Positions 17,501-27,129 of a stretch of 64,000 bases of DNA are shown here, piece after piece. Numbering within the stretch: position 1 is the stretch's first letter; every line of letters begins with the position of its first letter. The notes under the pieces are model-generated. The model did not search any database, was not told where the DNA came from, and saw nothing but the letters and a program-made list of their open reading frames with translations. This stretch comes from Paenibacillus silviterrae (GTDB lineage: Bacteria; Bacillota; Bacilli; Paenibacillales; NBRC-103111), in contig NZ_JASKUT010000001.1 in assembly GCF_030167925.1 (NCBI RefSeq), positions 2,232,001 to 2,296,000 of the forward strand. The letters run 5' to 3'. A program made the translations under genes and the position numbers.

Positions 17501-17944
17501 TTAATTACTACTTTCGAGCTTAATTCTAAGCCTCTCGATACCTTTTGTAAGTTCTAGACGATTCTTTCTGCTTTTAATCCATTCGGGGAGCCTACTTGCC
17601 AAACTCTGATTTTTATTGGGGATCCTTTCCCGTAAAGAGGACGTAATATAATGAGCTAAAAAATCTAGATGTTCTTCGTTATACGCCCATAGTAAATTGC
17701 CTCTACAATTTGTTCTCAACCATAGATGAAATCCCATAAATGTGCCGCTTCCTGATGAGTTAACACCTGTTTTTTTCAGTACTCCACATTGACGACAAGT
17801 GAACTTGAACTCGGAATTTTCATCTTTTAGATTGATCCCCTTTGCACATTCCGAGCAATAAGGACATTCAATAAGCACAAAATCTGATTTCCAAAGAAAA
17901 TGATAAATGCTTTGACCTGAATCCCTGAATCTTGAATCCACCAT
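17501..17944 (-). CDS. Zinc-ribbon hypothetical protein
   Basis: A 147-residue protein with a probable zinc ribbon: CPYCSEC (residues 28-34) and CRQCG (50-54). A basic C-terminal half (ERIPNKNQSLASRLPEWIKS, then RKNRLEL) follows. Zinc binding is likely from the Cys spacing. The role is unknown; nucleic-acid binding would fit the ribbon and charge. Confidence 0.55.
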   Translation of the reverse strand: MVDSRFRDSGQSIYHFLWKSDFVLIECPYCSECAKGINLKDENSEFKFTCRQCGVLKKTGVNSSGSGTFMGFHLWLRTNCRGNLLWAYNEEHLDFLAHYITSSLRERIPNKNQSLASRLPEWIKSRKNRLELTKGIERLRIKLESSN

Positions 17945-18028
17945 GATTTAATAATCCTTTACAAATTTACTTTGAGTTATCTACTAATTTACATTCACAT
18001 TTTCAACTTGATAGATTGCCGCGGCAAA

Positions 18029-19366
18029 TTACTTTACGGTTTCGTGTAAGGAATGAACAATGTCATCGTAAATTCTTTTCTTGTTGTGAAGAATTTCTTT
18101 ATCCTTCATTTGTGTTAAAAAGTTCTTCATTTCCGGAATGGAAGGCTTATGAAGAATATCCAACTGTTCATTGTTGCTTTTCTCTTTGCAGTAAATCAAA
18201 TGTAATGCGTTAAGTACAGTCATTTGATGGCGTTGCTCTAAGTTAAACCATTGAACCACATCAGTCCATTCAGGTTCAGAGAAAGCATACAGAGTATCCC
18301 ATCCGATGTTAACAGGCAGCGTGACTTTATCCAACATCCACTTTATCACGTGGTTAGAGCGGAAATGAACTAAATGCTGCTTAGCTTCTGGGGAAGGGAT
18401 ACGACCTGGATGGGTCTGTTCTAAGTAGTTAAAAACCAACGCAAGTCCTTCTTTCAACGGGAGGCAACGGGAAGTTAGGCAGGAACGTTGATACACATTT
18501 AAGAAAGGAACATCCATTTCCCACAACTGTCTAACCCAATCTGCGGCGTTGATGTTTAATACTTCACCAATTGCAGTACATAACGCATTGACCTGCTTCG
18601 GCTCAACATCTGGTAGTTTTATAAGAATATGATCAAAGACTTCAGCGGGGTTATGTGTGTTAAGAACAGACATAATCTCTTCGACCGGCCCTCTAACTAA
18701 AATAAATTCAAGTAAATCAGGTACAGAGTGAGAAATAGCCTCTAGCTTTGTTGAAGTTAAAGTATCAAACCAACTCAACCAATCGAAAGAAGCTTTCGAC
18801 TTAGGATCCAAGCCATCGGGAGTCAGAAAGTAGTCCAATTGCCATACTTCTGAACCTACACAATGTAACTCAGTAGCATTGCAAATGTAGTCTTCAAATG
18901 AGTCTGCTATGTAGTAAATTTCATCTTCCTCGTGGCTCCAATAAACAACCGGAGTTGTTTCTTGATTCATATCCAAACATAAATAATCTCCGTTGCCGAC
19001 CATGAAAAAAGATAACTTGTATTTTAAGCTTTCACCGTAACCGTTTCCTATATCATCTGAAATGGATGACAAATCCTCGATCCACTCCGTATTCCAGCCT
19101 AATTCACCAGCGAAAATCTCCCTGAACCTAACCGGGACTATCGTTTCGTCGGGGAAAAACCATCGAAAATAGACATGTTTGGAGTAGTGAAGTAAAACAT
19201 TTCGAAAGCTTTCAGGTAATTTGTAGCCAAGTCTATTTTCAATTTGATCAATTTGTTCTATTGTTGCGGGAGGTTCCACGACTAGTTGAGAGCCTTTACC
19301 TCCAATAGAGTGTATTTGCTGTTGGGTTTGTTCCCATTTAGCTTGATATTGTTTAAATTGATTCAT
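18029..19366 (-). CDS. SMI1/KNR4-family protein, immunity-like
   Basis: A 445-residue protein with an N-terminal SMI1/KNR4 domain (roughly residues 25-165; IEQIDQIENRLGYKLPESFR is diagnostic, then VYWSHEEDEI) and a helical C-terminal region of about 250 residues without a known motif. SMI1/KNR4 proteins are widely used as immunity proteins against polymorphic toxins. No matching toxin is seen here, so it may be an orphan immunity gene. Start chosen at the ATG preceded by GTGGGGGA. The next gene upstream ends 17 bases away, suggesting a shared transcript. Confidence 0.75.
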   Translation of the reverse strand: MNQFKQYQAKWEQTQQQIHSIGGKGSQLVVEPPATIEQIDQIENRLGYKLPESFRNVLLHYSKHVYFRWFFPDETIVPVRFREIFAGELGWNTEWIEDLSSISDDIGNGYGESLKYKLSFFMVGNGDYLCLDMNQETTPVVYWSHEEDEIYYIADSFEDYICNATELHCVGSEVWQLDYFLTPDGLDPKSKASFDWLSWFDTLTSTKLEAISHSVPDLLEFILVRGPVEEIMSVLNTHNPAEVFDHILIKLPDVEPKQVNALCTAIGEVLNINAADWVRQLWEMDVPFLNVYQRSCLTSRCLPLKEGLALVFNYLEQTHPGRIPSPEAKQHLVHFRSNHVIKWMLDKVTLPVNIGWDTLYAFSEPEWTDVVQWFNLEQRHQMTVLNALHLIYCKEKSNNEQLDILHKPSIPEMKNFLTQMKDKEILHNKKRIYDDIVHSLHETVK

Positions 19367-19383
19367 CATTTCCCCCACGTTAT

Positions 19384-20319
19384 CTAAACTAATGTTTGTA
19401 TAAGATCACTTAAACGAAGCCGATAAATCAAATGATTCTCTCGGATGAGTACGGTGTCCCCTCTGAAATCCCGATAAGCAGACTGAATAAGTTCCCCTGT
19501 CTCATTGACCAATGTAACTTCACACAGTTCCTTCATACTTCCGTTGCTTTTCATTTGAAGTAATACATATTTGCTGTGCTTGCCGTACCCCTTATCAAAC
19601 AAAAAATAATTGCAATATACCAAAAATCCACTCGCACCTGATATCTTTGGGTTATATGTCTCGTGCTGTTGCTGATATAACCGTACAAGTTGGAAATCCG
19701 TATAATAATAAAACCATACTTCATCATCGCTAATCACATTTAATGCATAGCAGTCACATATATCAAACGAAGTATTTTTATAAATCACCTCGCCCTTACG
19801 ATTCCAAGCAATCAATCCAGGTGCTCCTACTGGTTCATTCCAGCCGTAGTTACCGAAGACACCTTCATCAAAATAACCAGTCCATAAAGTGCTATTCTTC
19901 GAAGATTGGATGGTTTGTATTCCATCCCCCAATAAGATTTCGTCTTTTTTCACACCGTAATAATCAATGATCTTTCCATTTTTTTCGAAGTTGTTTTCAC
20001 TATAATACCGACATCTTGCTCCGACTAGAATTAGTTGATCGTCTCCCATAGGTTGAACAAAGTGATAATTATATTTTTGTTTAGGTAAGTACACTTCAGT
20101 GTAAGTATCATTTTTTATGGTTAGTATTCTGTAATCGTGTGGCTTGTCGGTCTTGGATTGAACAAACATTCCATCGATCCTCTGAGGCTCTTCATCAATA
20201 AATAAGATATAATATTCGTTAACATGAGGTCCTTGAGAACAGGATACGATTTTGCTATGGTGCATATATTCTGATATATCGTGTACAGGGGTTAGAGTGA
20301 CTTTCCGTGTTTTGTTCAT
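19384..20319 (-). CDS. Hypothetical protein, possible beta-propeller
   Basis: A 311-residue protein rich in beta-type repeats with recurring aromatic/Gly motifs (LWTGYFDEGVFGNYGW, then APGLIAWNRKGEVIY), compatible with a propeller. No signal peptide. It lies 17 bases upstream of the SMI1/KNR4 gene and is likely co-transcribed. Function unknown. Confidence 0.6.
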   Translation of the reverse strand: MNKTRKVTLTPVHDISEYMHHSKIVSCSQGPHVNEYYILFIDEEPQRIDGMFVQSKTDKPHDYRILTIKNDTYTEVYLPKQKYNYHFVQPMGDDQLILVGARCRYYSENNFEKNGKIIDYYGVKKDEILLGDGIQTIQSSKNSTLWTGYFDEGVFGNYGWNEPVGAPGLIAWNRKGEVIYKNTSFDICDCYALNVISDDEVWFYYYTDFQLVRLYQQQHETYNPKISGASGFLVYCNYFLFDKGYGKHSKYVLLQMKSNGSMKELCEVTLVNETGELIQSAYRDFRGDTVLIRENHLIYRLRLSDLIQTLV

Positions 20320-20405
20320 ACAACATACTCCTTAATGTAGTCCTTCCAATATTATACCATTCCTTAATAATGACTTGATCAAATAATTATAAAAGAGGTA
20401 CGCCT

Positions 20406-21053
20406 ATGGAAATTAAGCACAAGGGTATAAAGTTACAATATGACGCTGATTACTACGTAACGAATGGGCTAGAATCAGTGTCTGGTTTTGAAATCAAAGT
20501 TGCTAATAAAGACAGAACTACGATGGAATATCACAAAGTTCTTATTTATTTAATTGATTACATTTTTAATACAAAAGCAGTTATCAAACCAGAACAGACG
20601 ATAGCGTACTACTCATGGTTGTTGAAATTTGTACCAAGTTCTGATTCTTGTTATGACCTTTGGGAGTTTGTTAACGAAGATGGAATGTTCACCGAAGGAA
20701 TCGAATATTCGGCGAATCTTATACAAATGCAGGAGAAGGTATGTAACTCTAAGAACACAAAAACTTTATTTCCATTTTTCGGGCAAAAAGTGGCTATTTC
20801 AAGAGGGGTCTATGAAGGGATGGATTGTGAAGGTGTCAGGTATCCCAGCCCCGATCATATGACCGGGTGGTATATTACAACCGATCAATATGATGGCAAT
20901 TTCCAGTCACTCATGGTTGTTCATTATTATCATCTCGCTTTCAAGAGGACCGATTTACTGCCCTACCTAGCACTCCCTTATGGATTTCGTTTTTCAAAAT
21001 ATGAATCAAAAATCGAAGTATGGCTAGATTCGACGATACAGGAATACGAATGA
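20406..21053 (+). CDS. Hypothetical protein, Imm33-like C-terminus
   Basis: A 215-residue cytosolic protein. The C-terminal part (KVAISRGVYEGMDCEGVRY, then GWYITTDQYDGN and LPYLALPYGFRF) resembles the Imm33-like immunity fold as I remember it; the N-terminal 110 residues are unfamiliar. Its stop overlaps the next gene's ATG (ATGA), so the two are translationally coupled. Confidence 0.5.
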   Translation: MEIKHKGIKLQYDADYYVTNGLESVSGFEIKVANKDRTTMEYHKVLIYLIDYIFNTKAVIKPEQTIAYYSWLLKFVPSSDSCYDLWEFVNEDGMFTEGIEYSANLIQMQEKVCNSKNTKTLFPFFGQKVAISRGVYEGMDCEGVRYPSPDHMTGWYITTDQYDGNFQSLMVVHYYHLAFKRTDLLPYLALPYGFRFSKYESKIEVWLDSTIQEYE

Positions 21054-21325
21054 GCAGGGGTAACAGCTTGGAAAGAAAATCAGTAAGAGCAATTATTCAA
21101 TGGCATCAAGACCCTAGTAAGCACCCAGTTAATGAATGGATTTCAGATATCGTTGTGAACTTTGGGGAAATCCAGGGTAAGAAATTGATGGGTGAGACTT
21201 GGACGGTGCTAGTTAAGAATACATCATTTATTGAAGGTACCTGGAATACATATGCTCTAGTTGACTTTATTGTTGACGAAGCTCCATCGCACCTGCTTAT
21301 ACCAGACTTCAATTTTAAGCTTTGA
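21050..21325 (+). CDS. Small hypothetical protein coupled to its upstream neighbour
   Basis: A 91-residue protein starting MSRGNSLERKSVRAIIQWHQ. The start at 21050 is chosen because it overlaps the upstream stop as ATGA. The sequence is beta-rich and lacks membrane segments; family unknown. Co-expression with the Imm33-like gene suggests a two-part unit. Confidence 0.5.
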   Translation: MSRGNSLERKSVRAIIQWHQDPSKHPVNEWISDIVVNFGEIQGKKLMGETWTVLVKNTSFIEGTWNTYALVDFIVDEAPSHLLIPDFNFKL

Positions 21326-21369
21326 GCTGGAAGGGACATCGCCACTGTAACTATAATTAATTAAGAAAA

Positions 21370-21840
21370 CTAACTATCCGGCTTTTCTTCAAGAATCCAA
21401 GGTACATTCCCTTGAAACTCCAATTGTATAGCTGGCTTAGGGAAATCGGCCGGTAGTAAGCTGATTGTATAAGTAAAACCGAAAGAAAAACCACTTATCT
21501 CGAGCAAGTTTGATGATAAATGATTTACCTCGCTATCTGTATTAACCCAACAGTCCGGGCCATTAATTATATTCCCAACTACATGATAAAATCCTCCATA
21601 TAGGTGAGTTCCATCTGTGTTCTCGCAGTACTCAGAAACTTCGCCTTCTTTTGTTGGGTCAATTCCTAAGCTTTCGAAAAAAGACGCGACGTCCTGAGGC
21701 ATTAGTTCAACTGCTGCAACGAAGTTCTTGCAATAGATGCAATCACAACCATCAGTAATTTTAGGGTGACATTGATAGTACTCCCTCGTTGCTTTAACAT
21801 CCACCTCAAGTATCCAATCGCTAATAATTATTTGCTTCAT
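21370..21840 (-). CDS. Hypothetical protein with Cys cluster, immunity-like
   Basis: A 156-residue protein with CDCIYC (residues 32-37), possibly metal binding, followed by LMPQDVASFFESLGIDPTKE and a beta-rich C-terminus. I know similar proteins only as uncharacterised Firmicute genes found near toxin-immunity loci; no function is assigned. Confidence 0.5.
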   Translation of the reverse strand: MKQIIISDWILEVDVKATREYYQCHPKITDGCDCIYCKNFVAAVELMPQDVASFFESLGIDPTKEGEVSEYCENTDGTHLYGGFYHVVGNIINGPDCWVNTDSEVNHLSSNLLEISGFSFGFTYTISLLPADFPKPAIQLEFQGNVPWILEEKPDS

Positions 21841-21901
21841 GGTGATTACCTCTATAGTAGTTATTGCTTCCTAATAGTTATGGGGCTTATAGACAGCATC
21901 A

Positions 21902-22390
21902 TTAATCTTCATGATAGTATTTTTCATACTGCTTTAGATACTCCAATAGCTCATCTATTGCTTCGTTCTTATTACCGTATATACCCTCGGTCGCCAAATA
22001 ATAATTATCACTTAATCTATCTAGTTTGTTTACTAAGCTCTCGTCAATTATGAATACCATGCTTTGCATTTGTATTCTGAAAATAAACGAATAAAGTTCA
22101 TCAGCTGAGATTACTTTTTTGTTATACGTTGTGTATTAATAGCCAAGCATTCTATACAGCGGTTCATTTAACTTTTCCGACCCATATGCTGATTTCAATA
22201 AAGATGCAACATCCTCAGTGGATCTATTACCGGATAGGGAGATATCAATAATCTCGTACGGATACTTGAATTTACTTTCGGTTATTATCTTATCAGCCCA
22301 AGTAATTATTTCATTTCTTGAAAACAGTCCAATAACTAATCCTAAATAATAAAAGCAGGATTCTTCTTTAATTGTGATCACATTACTCAC
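21902..22390 (-). pseudogene. Hypothetical gene interrupted by an in-frame stop
   Basis: The first 84 codons (MSNVITIKEESCFYYLGLVI at the start) end at TAA (22136-22138). The same frame then continues without a break for about 77 codons (AC-rich start, then ISADELYSFIFRIQ and EAIDELLEYLKQYEKYYHED) to a TAA at 21902. The two halves together make one protein of about 160 residues, so this is most simply a gene with a nonsense mutation. The C-terminal half could also be made alone from an internal ATG at 22069. Family not recognised. Confidence 0.6.
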
Positions 22391-22579
22391 TTCCGTTCTT
22401 TATTGCTTCTAATATCTGATTTGCGATGTCGTGACAACCTGCGGATGCTTCCTATTTTAACATATGGTGGATTATGCTGACTGTATAAATAACTGTTAAC
22501 TGCATTAATATTTCTATATTTAATAACACCGTTCAGATGTATAATATATTCATAATTTGTATATGTGAGGTACAAATAG

Positions 22580-23008
22580 ATGGAAAAACGAATTGCTTTT
22601 GTTTCATGCTCTAAGAAGAAAAAGTCTTACCCTTGTGAAGCTGCCTCGCTTTATGCGGAATCTCAACTTTTTAAATTCGCATCATCATTTTGTAACACTC
22701 ATTATGACAAATGGTTTATCTTAAGCGCGAAGCATGGGGTTGTTGCTCCATCTGACATTCTTGAACCTTACGACCAAACATTAAAATCCACCTCAATATC
22801 GAATAAGAAAAAATGGGCACATAAAGTTTTATTACAAATACAACAACAATTCTCATCTAATTCGCCAGTGTTTTATTTCCACGCCAGCGATGATTACGTC
22901 AAATACCTCATACCACTACTAGAGGACGCGGGATATCAGTGCGTACGTCCCTTAAAAGGTCTTGGAATTGGAAAGCAGCAGCACTGGTATAAGGAGGCTC
23001 TTCTTTGA
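22580..23008 (+). CDS. DUF6884-type protein, restriction-module component
   Basis: A 142-residue cytosolic protein with the pattern FVSCSKKKKSYPCEAASLYA, then FILSAKHGVVAPSDILEPYD, which matches the DUF6884 family. These proteins occur beside restriction and modified-base systems; the biochemical role is not settled. It overlaps the following HNH gene by 4 bases, so it is the first gene of a three-gene operon. A TGAGGTACAAATAG ribosome region precedes the ATG. Confidence 0.65.
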   Translation: MEKRIAFVSCSKKKKSYPCEAASLYAESQLFKFASSFCNTHYDKWFILSAKHGVVAPSDILEPYDQTLKSTSISNKKKWAHKVLLQIQQQFSSNSPVFYFHASDDYVKYLIPLLEDAGYQCVRPLKGLGIGKQQHWYKEALL

Positions 23009-23751
23009 AACCCTTTAACATAGTCTGGAATGATATATTATCCGTCTTGAAAGAAAATGATCACGTGGTAATAACACTTATACAAGGCAAAAAAAACATC
23101 GTTAATAAGGTTACGGAGGACGGATTTTTTGTCACAACCAAATCCGCACCACAACTGGTTTGGAAAGAATGGATTGAAGATACTTGGAATGCATTAGTTA
23201 AAGAGACATCATTGACAGCAGAAGATATTCCAGGTCGTGCTCGTCATCGTTCCTCGTTCATAATGGCTTTATTGGCGCAACTACCTTATGTAAAGGCAAG
23301 CAAAGATCCTGTTGCAATGCTTTCTTTATTGAATCATGAACAATTGAGTTACAATCGTTCCTTATGGGGAATTCCTGAAATTCAATTTCAAGTAGATGAA
23401 GAGGAAGCAGCCCTTTTCCCAGAAGGAAAGAGAGTATATCGACAACACCGTGTTATCGAAAGAAACCCCAATTTGATCAAAGCAGCTAAAGAATATCATA
23501 AAAAGCGTATGAACGGCGAAGTTAAATGTATGGTCTGCGATTTCTCATTCAAGGAAAAGTATGGACAAATTGGTGAAGATTTTATAGAAGGTCATCATAC
23601 TATGCCAATCTCAGAGATTACAGGAGAATATAACGCTAAAGTTGAAGATATTGCATTGGTTTGCTCGAATTGTCATCGTATGCTTCACAGAAAGCGTCCA
23701 TGGCTTAACATGGACGAGCTTAAAAACTTTATAAGCCGTAAGGAGGACTAG
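23005..23751 (+). CDS. HNH endonuclease
   Basis: A 248-residue probable restriction nuclease. The C-terminal HNH domain (about residues 170-235) shows CMVCDF, EGHHTMPIS and LVCSNCHRMLH, that is, two zinc-binding Cys pairs and the His-Asn-His core. The N-terminal 130 residues (starting MKPFNIVWNDILSVLKENDH) may be the DNA- or base-recognition part; I do not recognise it. The start overlaps the DUF6884 stop, and the stop is 3 bases from the next gene. HNH enzymes of this kind are often type IV (modification-dependent) restriction factors. Confidence 0.8.
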   Translation: MKPFNIVWNDILSVLKENDHVVITLIQGKKNIVNKVTEDGFFVTTKSAPQLVWKEWIEDTWNALVKETSLTAEDIPGRARHRSSFIMALLAQLPYVKASKDPVAMLSLLNHEQLSYNRSLWGIPEIQFQVDEEEAALFPEGKRVYRQHRVIERNPNLIKAAKEYHKKRMNGEVKCMVCDFSFKEKYGQIGEDFIEGHHTMPISEITGEYNAKVEDIALVCSNCHRMLHRKRPWLNMDELKNFISRKED

Positions 23752-23754
23752 ACT

Positions 23755-24069
23755 TTGGATGAATTAAAACTCAAATTTCACCGGGCAATGCTGGGAATTT
23801 ACCAAACAGCTAAGAAAGACTTAGGGTATAATGCCAACCGCTTCGTTCAAATGCTTACTTCTCCTGATGAGTCAGTAAGGACAGCAAAGAAATTTGTACT
23901 GTCCAATACACCGAGTGATGGGTTTTCTGAATTATGGAAAAGAGGCAGAATGGACCTTACAGTTGAAGCCCTTGTCGCCTATCATGAAGAATTTAGTCCC
24001 ATCTTCTCAGATTCAGAAAAAAACGCCGCGCGTAATCGATTATTAGAAATGGGATATAAGCCGAGCTAG
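23755..24069 (+). CDS. Small third protein of the DUF6884-HNH operon
   Basis: A 104-residue mostly helical protein, MDELKLKFHRAMLGIYQTAK at the start, initiated at TTG behind AAGGAGG. It ends NRLLEMGYKPS. I do not know the family. Tight spacing (3 bases) to the HNH gene suggests one functional unit. Its 3' end overlaps tnsC convergently by 4 bases. Confidence 0.6.
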   Translation: MDELKLKFHRAMLGIYQTAKKDLGYNANRFVQMLTSPDESVRTAKKFVLSNTPSDGFSELWKRGRMDLTVEALVAYHEEFSPIFSDSEKNAARNRLLEMGYKPS

Positions 24070-25037
24070 TTTTTGCTCGGCTTTTCTTTCTCCAAAGCAA
24101 CATTCAAGTCAAATGCCTTCCCATGAAATGGATTAACAACCTTGGGTCTGGTTTCAAATGACAGCAAAGTATATCCATTCTCTAAATCGCTTTCTTCCAG
24201 CCTATCCTTTCCTGACCTTAGAGCATATATTAGCGAATGGTGCAGTAGATGGTACAGTGTTCGGGGTATTCCTAGCGTAGCGTAAAAGATTTTCTCCGCA
24301 AGTAAAGGATCATATAGATGTGACCTTTCTGGAAGTGGCAACTGAAGATCCATACTTTTTAAAAATCCCCTAAACTCCTTTCTTTGGTCATCAGTGAGAT
24401 AATTAAAACCAAAGAATGAAGGCTTATGTGGAAATCTTTCATCTAACTGGCGGTTTGAAGCAAAGATTCGCTTCGCATCTTCCTTAATGCCACCAAAGAT
24501 TATCGGTATATTAATATCATTCAAAAGTTGTTTTAGCCAATCCGCAGCCTTCCTTATTACACGTTGTGTTTCTGTATCGATTAGGTGCTGCAATTCGTCA
24601 ATGATTAACAGCTCAACTTCAGCATCTTTAATATGTTCCTTTACCCGAGCAGTAAGCTGCTTCTCTGTCCCTTTATCATAAAAGGGATCACCTAGTTGCT
24701 GCAATAATTTCGACGCAACGTTCGCAGGCTTAGAATTTGAATCTAACTCTACGCGAAGGACCGGAACTATGTCACACTCAGTTTTGTGGCCTTTAAGTAT
24801 CTTTATTTTTTTCGTCCGTGGGTGACCCTCCTCGTAGGTCTTAAATAACGTGGATTTACCTGCACCGGTATCACCTAATATCGCGGCGCCGTTCTTTAAT
24901 AAATGAGAGTCGCGAATTACCTGATAGAGCTCCAGAAACCTCCGGTGATGAACAACAATTTTCTTAAGGTCCGAAAGTCGAATTTGTAAATCTTCTTCGG
25001 TTATGGGTGATCCATTCAAGCGGATATAGTTCTGCAT
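24066..25037 (-). CDS. tnsC: TnsC-type AAA ATPase
   Basis: A 323-residue AAA+ regulator that bridges the target selector (TniQ/TnsD) and the TnsAB transposase and provides target immunity. Walker A is GDTGAGKST (residues 55-63) and Walker B is LLIIDELQHL (about 144-153). The length matches compact TnsC/TniB proteins. Its start is one base after the tnsB stop. The C-terminal NPFHGKAFDLNVAL tail is probably the TnsB contact (family knowledge). Confidence 0.9.
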   Translation of the reverse strand: MQNYIRLNGSPITEEDLQIRLSDLKKIVVHHRRFLELYQVIRDSHLLKNGAAILGDTGAGKSTLFKTYEEGHPRTKKIKILKGHKTECDIVPVLRVELDSNSKPANVASKLLQQLGDPFYDKGTEKQLTARVKEHIKDAEVELLIIDELQHLIDTETQRVIRKAADWLKQLLNDINIPIIFGGIKEDAKRIFASNRQLDERFPHKPSFFGFNYLTDDQRKEFRGFLKSMDLQLPLPERSHLYDPLLAEKIFYATLGIPRTLYHLLHHSLIYALRSGKDRLEESDLENGYTLLSFETRPKVVNPFHGKAFDLNVALEKEKPSKN

Positions 25038-25038
25038 C

Positions 25039-27129
25039 CTATCCTCCTAATCGGGAAACCCCGTAATCTGGCAAATCATCATCCATGGTCGAATTCACAT
25101 GATCAAGAATTTTTTCATCCACCTTGTTTTCGACTGCCCGATGAATTGCTCTTTCTTCAGAACGTATTTGTTCTTTCTTGATCACATCCTCTGTTATCTC
25201 TCCTATATATTGAAGGGTTTCGGCATTTTCGGGCAGACCTAAGTCCTCGTAATTAAAGCTTTGTAGGGCAAGTCCCTCGATTATTCGAGCTTCTTCAGCA
25301 AGAGCTTGTTTGTAATTACTTCGCTTGTCCTTGTTCTGATCTTTTTGAATTTGTTTCAACTTGGTTAGAGCACTGATAATATGAGAATCGTCAAAAGAAC
25401 GGCGTTTCCTTCCCTCGGATAAACAGATCGCTTTCATCTGTTGAAAAGGAAGGGGAAGTACCGGATCCACATCGTAATGTTTTTTAAAATCATGCATACG
25501 ATTGGGGTCTATATATGCCTCGATAAAGGTTTTATCATAGGGATCCTCGATATAAACCTTCTTAATGTTGGAATAATCAAACCTCACCACTACTTGGGTA
25601 TCGTCATCACCATTTTGTTTTAAGCGATAACGTAATTTCATAAGTTCATCGCTTGTATACCACGTTTCCTCAAGGACAATCCCCTTATTTTGAATTTTTC
25701 TCTTTTCCCTGCCTGCACACAACGCCAAGGTAATTTCTTTTCTACTAATAGGCAATTCTTTAATAAGACTGGGATCATCTGAGAATGCCTTCTCCCAAAT
25801 TTGATGTGGAGTGCCACCCATTCGGCTATGGCTCCAATTGTGTGATATCATATCGACAAATATAATGTGAGCAATGTAATAAAATGCTTGGAGTGTAATA
25901 CAGGCTTCGCCTTTAGAATTGTATTGTTTTTTCTTATAAATATTGGAAAAACTCGTTCCTTTCAGTGTATGAACTATATCATTAAAGGACTTTAGACCGC
26001 GTTCAACCGTTCCTTTCTTATGGCCGGCCTGAACCTCAGGATAAAGTGGTTCGATTCCAAAGAAGTCGAATATCTCTTCCAATTCGTAAGAGTTATTTTG
26101 TGAGGCATTATCAATTACCAATTCCTTAGGAATTCCATAAGCAGTCCATTCATTCTGAACTTCGGGGTACAACTTTTCCAAATATACTTTTGGTAAAAAA
26201 CAATGTAACAAACACTGTTTGATGGCAAACGTATCAGGGTATTCAAATGTGATATAAAAACCCAAGGGCTCGCCACTAAATACATCAATTGCGTAAACAA
26301 TCCAGGGTTTCTTCCTTTCAAGAGTTTTGGGATCAACTAAATATATATCAACTGGTGTCCAATCAAGTTCTACCCGCTGTAACGGTCGGGTAGGTTTCTC
26401 CGTCATACTCCTAGAACCATCACGTTCCAGCTTTGCTGCGACATGACCATCTCTAGCTTTATTTTGGCGATACCAATCGCGTTTTTCTTTCAATATCCTC
26501 CAAATCGTCTGAAATGATCGAAGAACTTGCTTTTGATCATCATTCCTTAATTCATTCACTTTATTAATACTATCCGTATATAACCGATAAATCTGCCGGT
26601 AAATGACATCTTCACCTGTATAGAGATTCTCCTCCATGATTTTTTCTAATGAAGCCATTACTTCTTTTTCAGTATGCCGTGTTTTGGGTCCAGGTTTCAG
26701 GTCAACTAAATAACGTGCATCACCATAACGCTCCCAGAGCTTTTTCCAATTATAAAAAGAGGCCTTAGACACCTTGTAACATTTATCTTCACGAAGGGAT
26801 TTTAAATAGTCATCAAGGTTTATATTGTGAAAATACCCATGAATAACCGGATGAAGAACATCTAGCTTCATTTTAAGTAATTCTCGTTCTTTATCATTCA
26901 GTTGACTAACATCCAATTTGACCTTGCCGGCTCTTCCTGTTAAATCTTGAAACACTAGTCGATCTTCATACAAAGCTTCCTCCAACTCACTCAGGGGAAT
27001 GCTCTTGGTTTCCTTATATTTAATAAGTTCAACGACAACTTCATTTCGCTCAGAACGTTTTACCATATGTTCCATCCCGTCCAACAAAAACTTTGTTCCA
27101 TATGAAAAACGATTCCTAGCCACACGCAT
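25039..27129 (-). CDS. tnsB: TnsB-type DDE transposase
   Basis: A 696-residue transposase that binds the repeated end sites and joins 3' ends to the target. Catalytic residues are visible in ELDWTPVDIY (D about 256), VIDNASQNN (D about 340) and KGTVERGLKSFN (E about 375), with the classic 35-residue D-E spacing. The N-terminal 230 residues form the DNA-binding region, and the C-terminal part includes the Mu-type beta-barrel (YNIKKVY-like strand near 500-560) and a tail for TnsC contact. It overlaps tnsA by 14 bases. Confidence 0.93.
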   Translation of the reverse strand: MRVARNRFSYGTKFLLDGMEHMVKRSERNEVVVELIKYKETKSIPLSELEEALYEDRLVFQDLTGRAGKVKLDVSQLNDKERELLKMKLDVLHPVIHGYFHNINLDDYLKSLREDKCYKVSKASFYNWKKLWERYGDARYLVDLKPGPKTRHTEKEVMASLEKIMEENLYTGEDVIYRQIYRLYTDSINKVNELRNDDQKQVLRSFQTIWRILKEKRDWYRQNKARDGHVAAKLERDGSRSMTEKPTRPLQRVELDWTPVDIYLVDPKTLERKKPWIVYAIDVFSGEPLGFYITFEYPDTFAIKQCLLHCFLPKVYLEKLYPEVQNEWTAYGIPKELVIDNASQNNSYELEEIFDFFGIEPLYPEVQAGHKKGTVERGLKSFNDIVHTLKGTSFSNIYKKKQYNSKGEACITLQAFYYIAHIIFVDMISHNWSHSRMGGTPHQIWEKAFSDDPSLIKELPISRKEITLALCAGREKRKIQNKGIVLEETWYTSDELMKLRYRLKQNGDDDTQVVVRFDYSNIKKVYIEDPYDKTFIEAYIDPNRMHDFKKHYDVDPVLPLPFQQMKAICLSEGRKRRSFDDSHIISALTKLKQIQKDQNKDKRSNYKQALAEEARIIEGLALQSFNYEDLGLPENAETLQYIGEITEDVIKKEQIRSEERAIHRAVENKVDEKILDHVNSTMDDDLPDYGVSRLGG

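Noticed and set aside
22387..22575. 62-codon frame on the - strand
   Set aside because: Lies over the promoter of the DUF6884 operon, with no ribosome site and an unl ikely composition.
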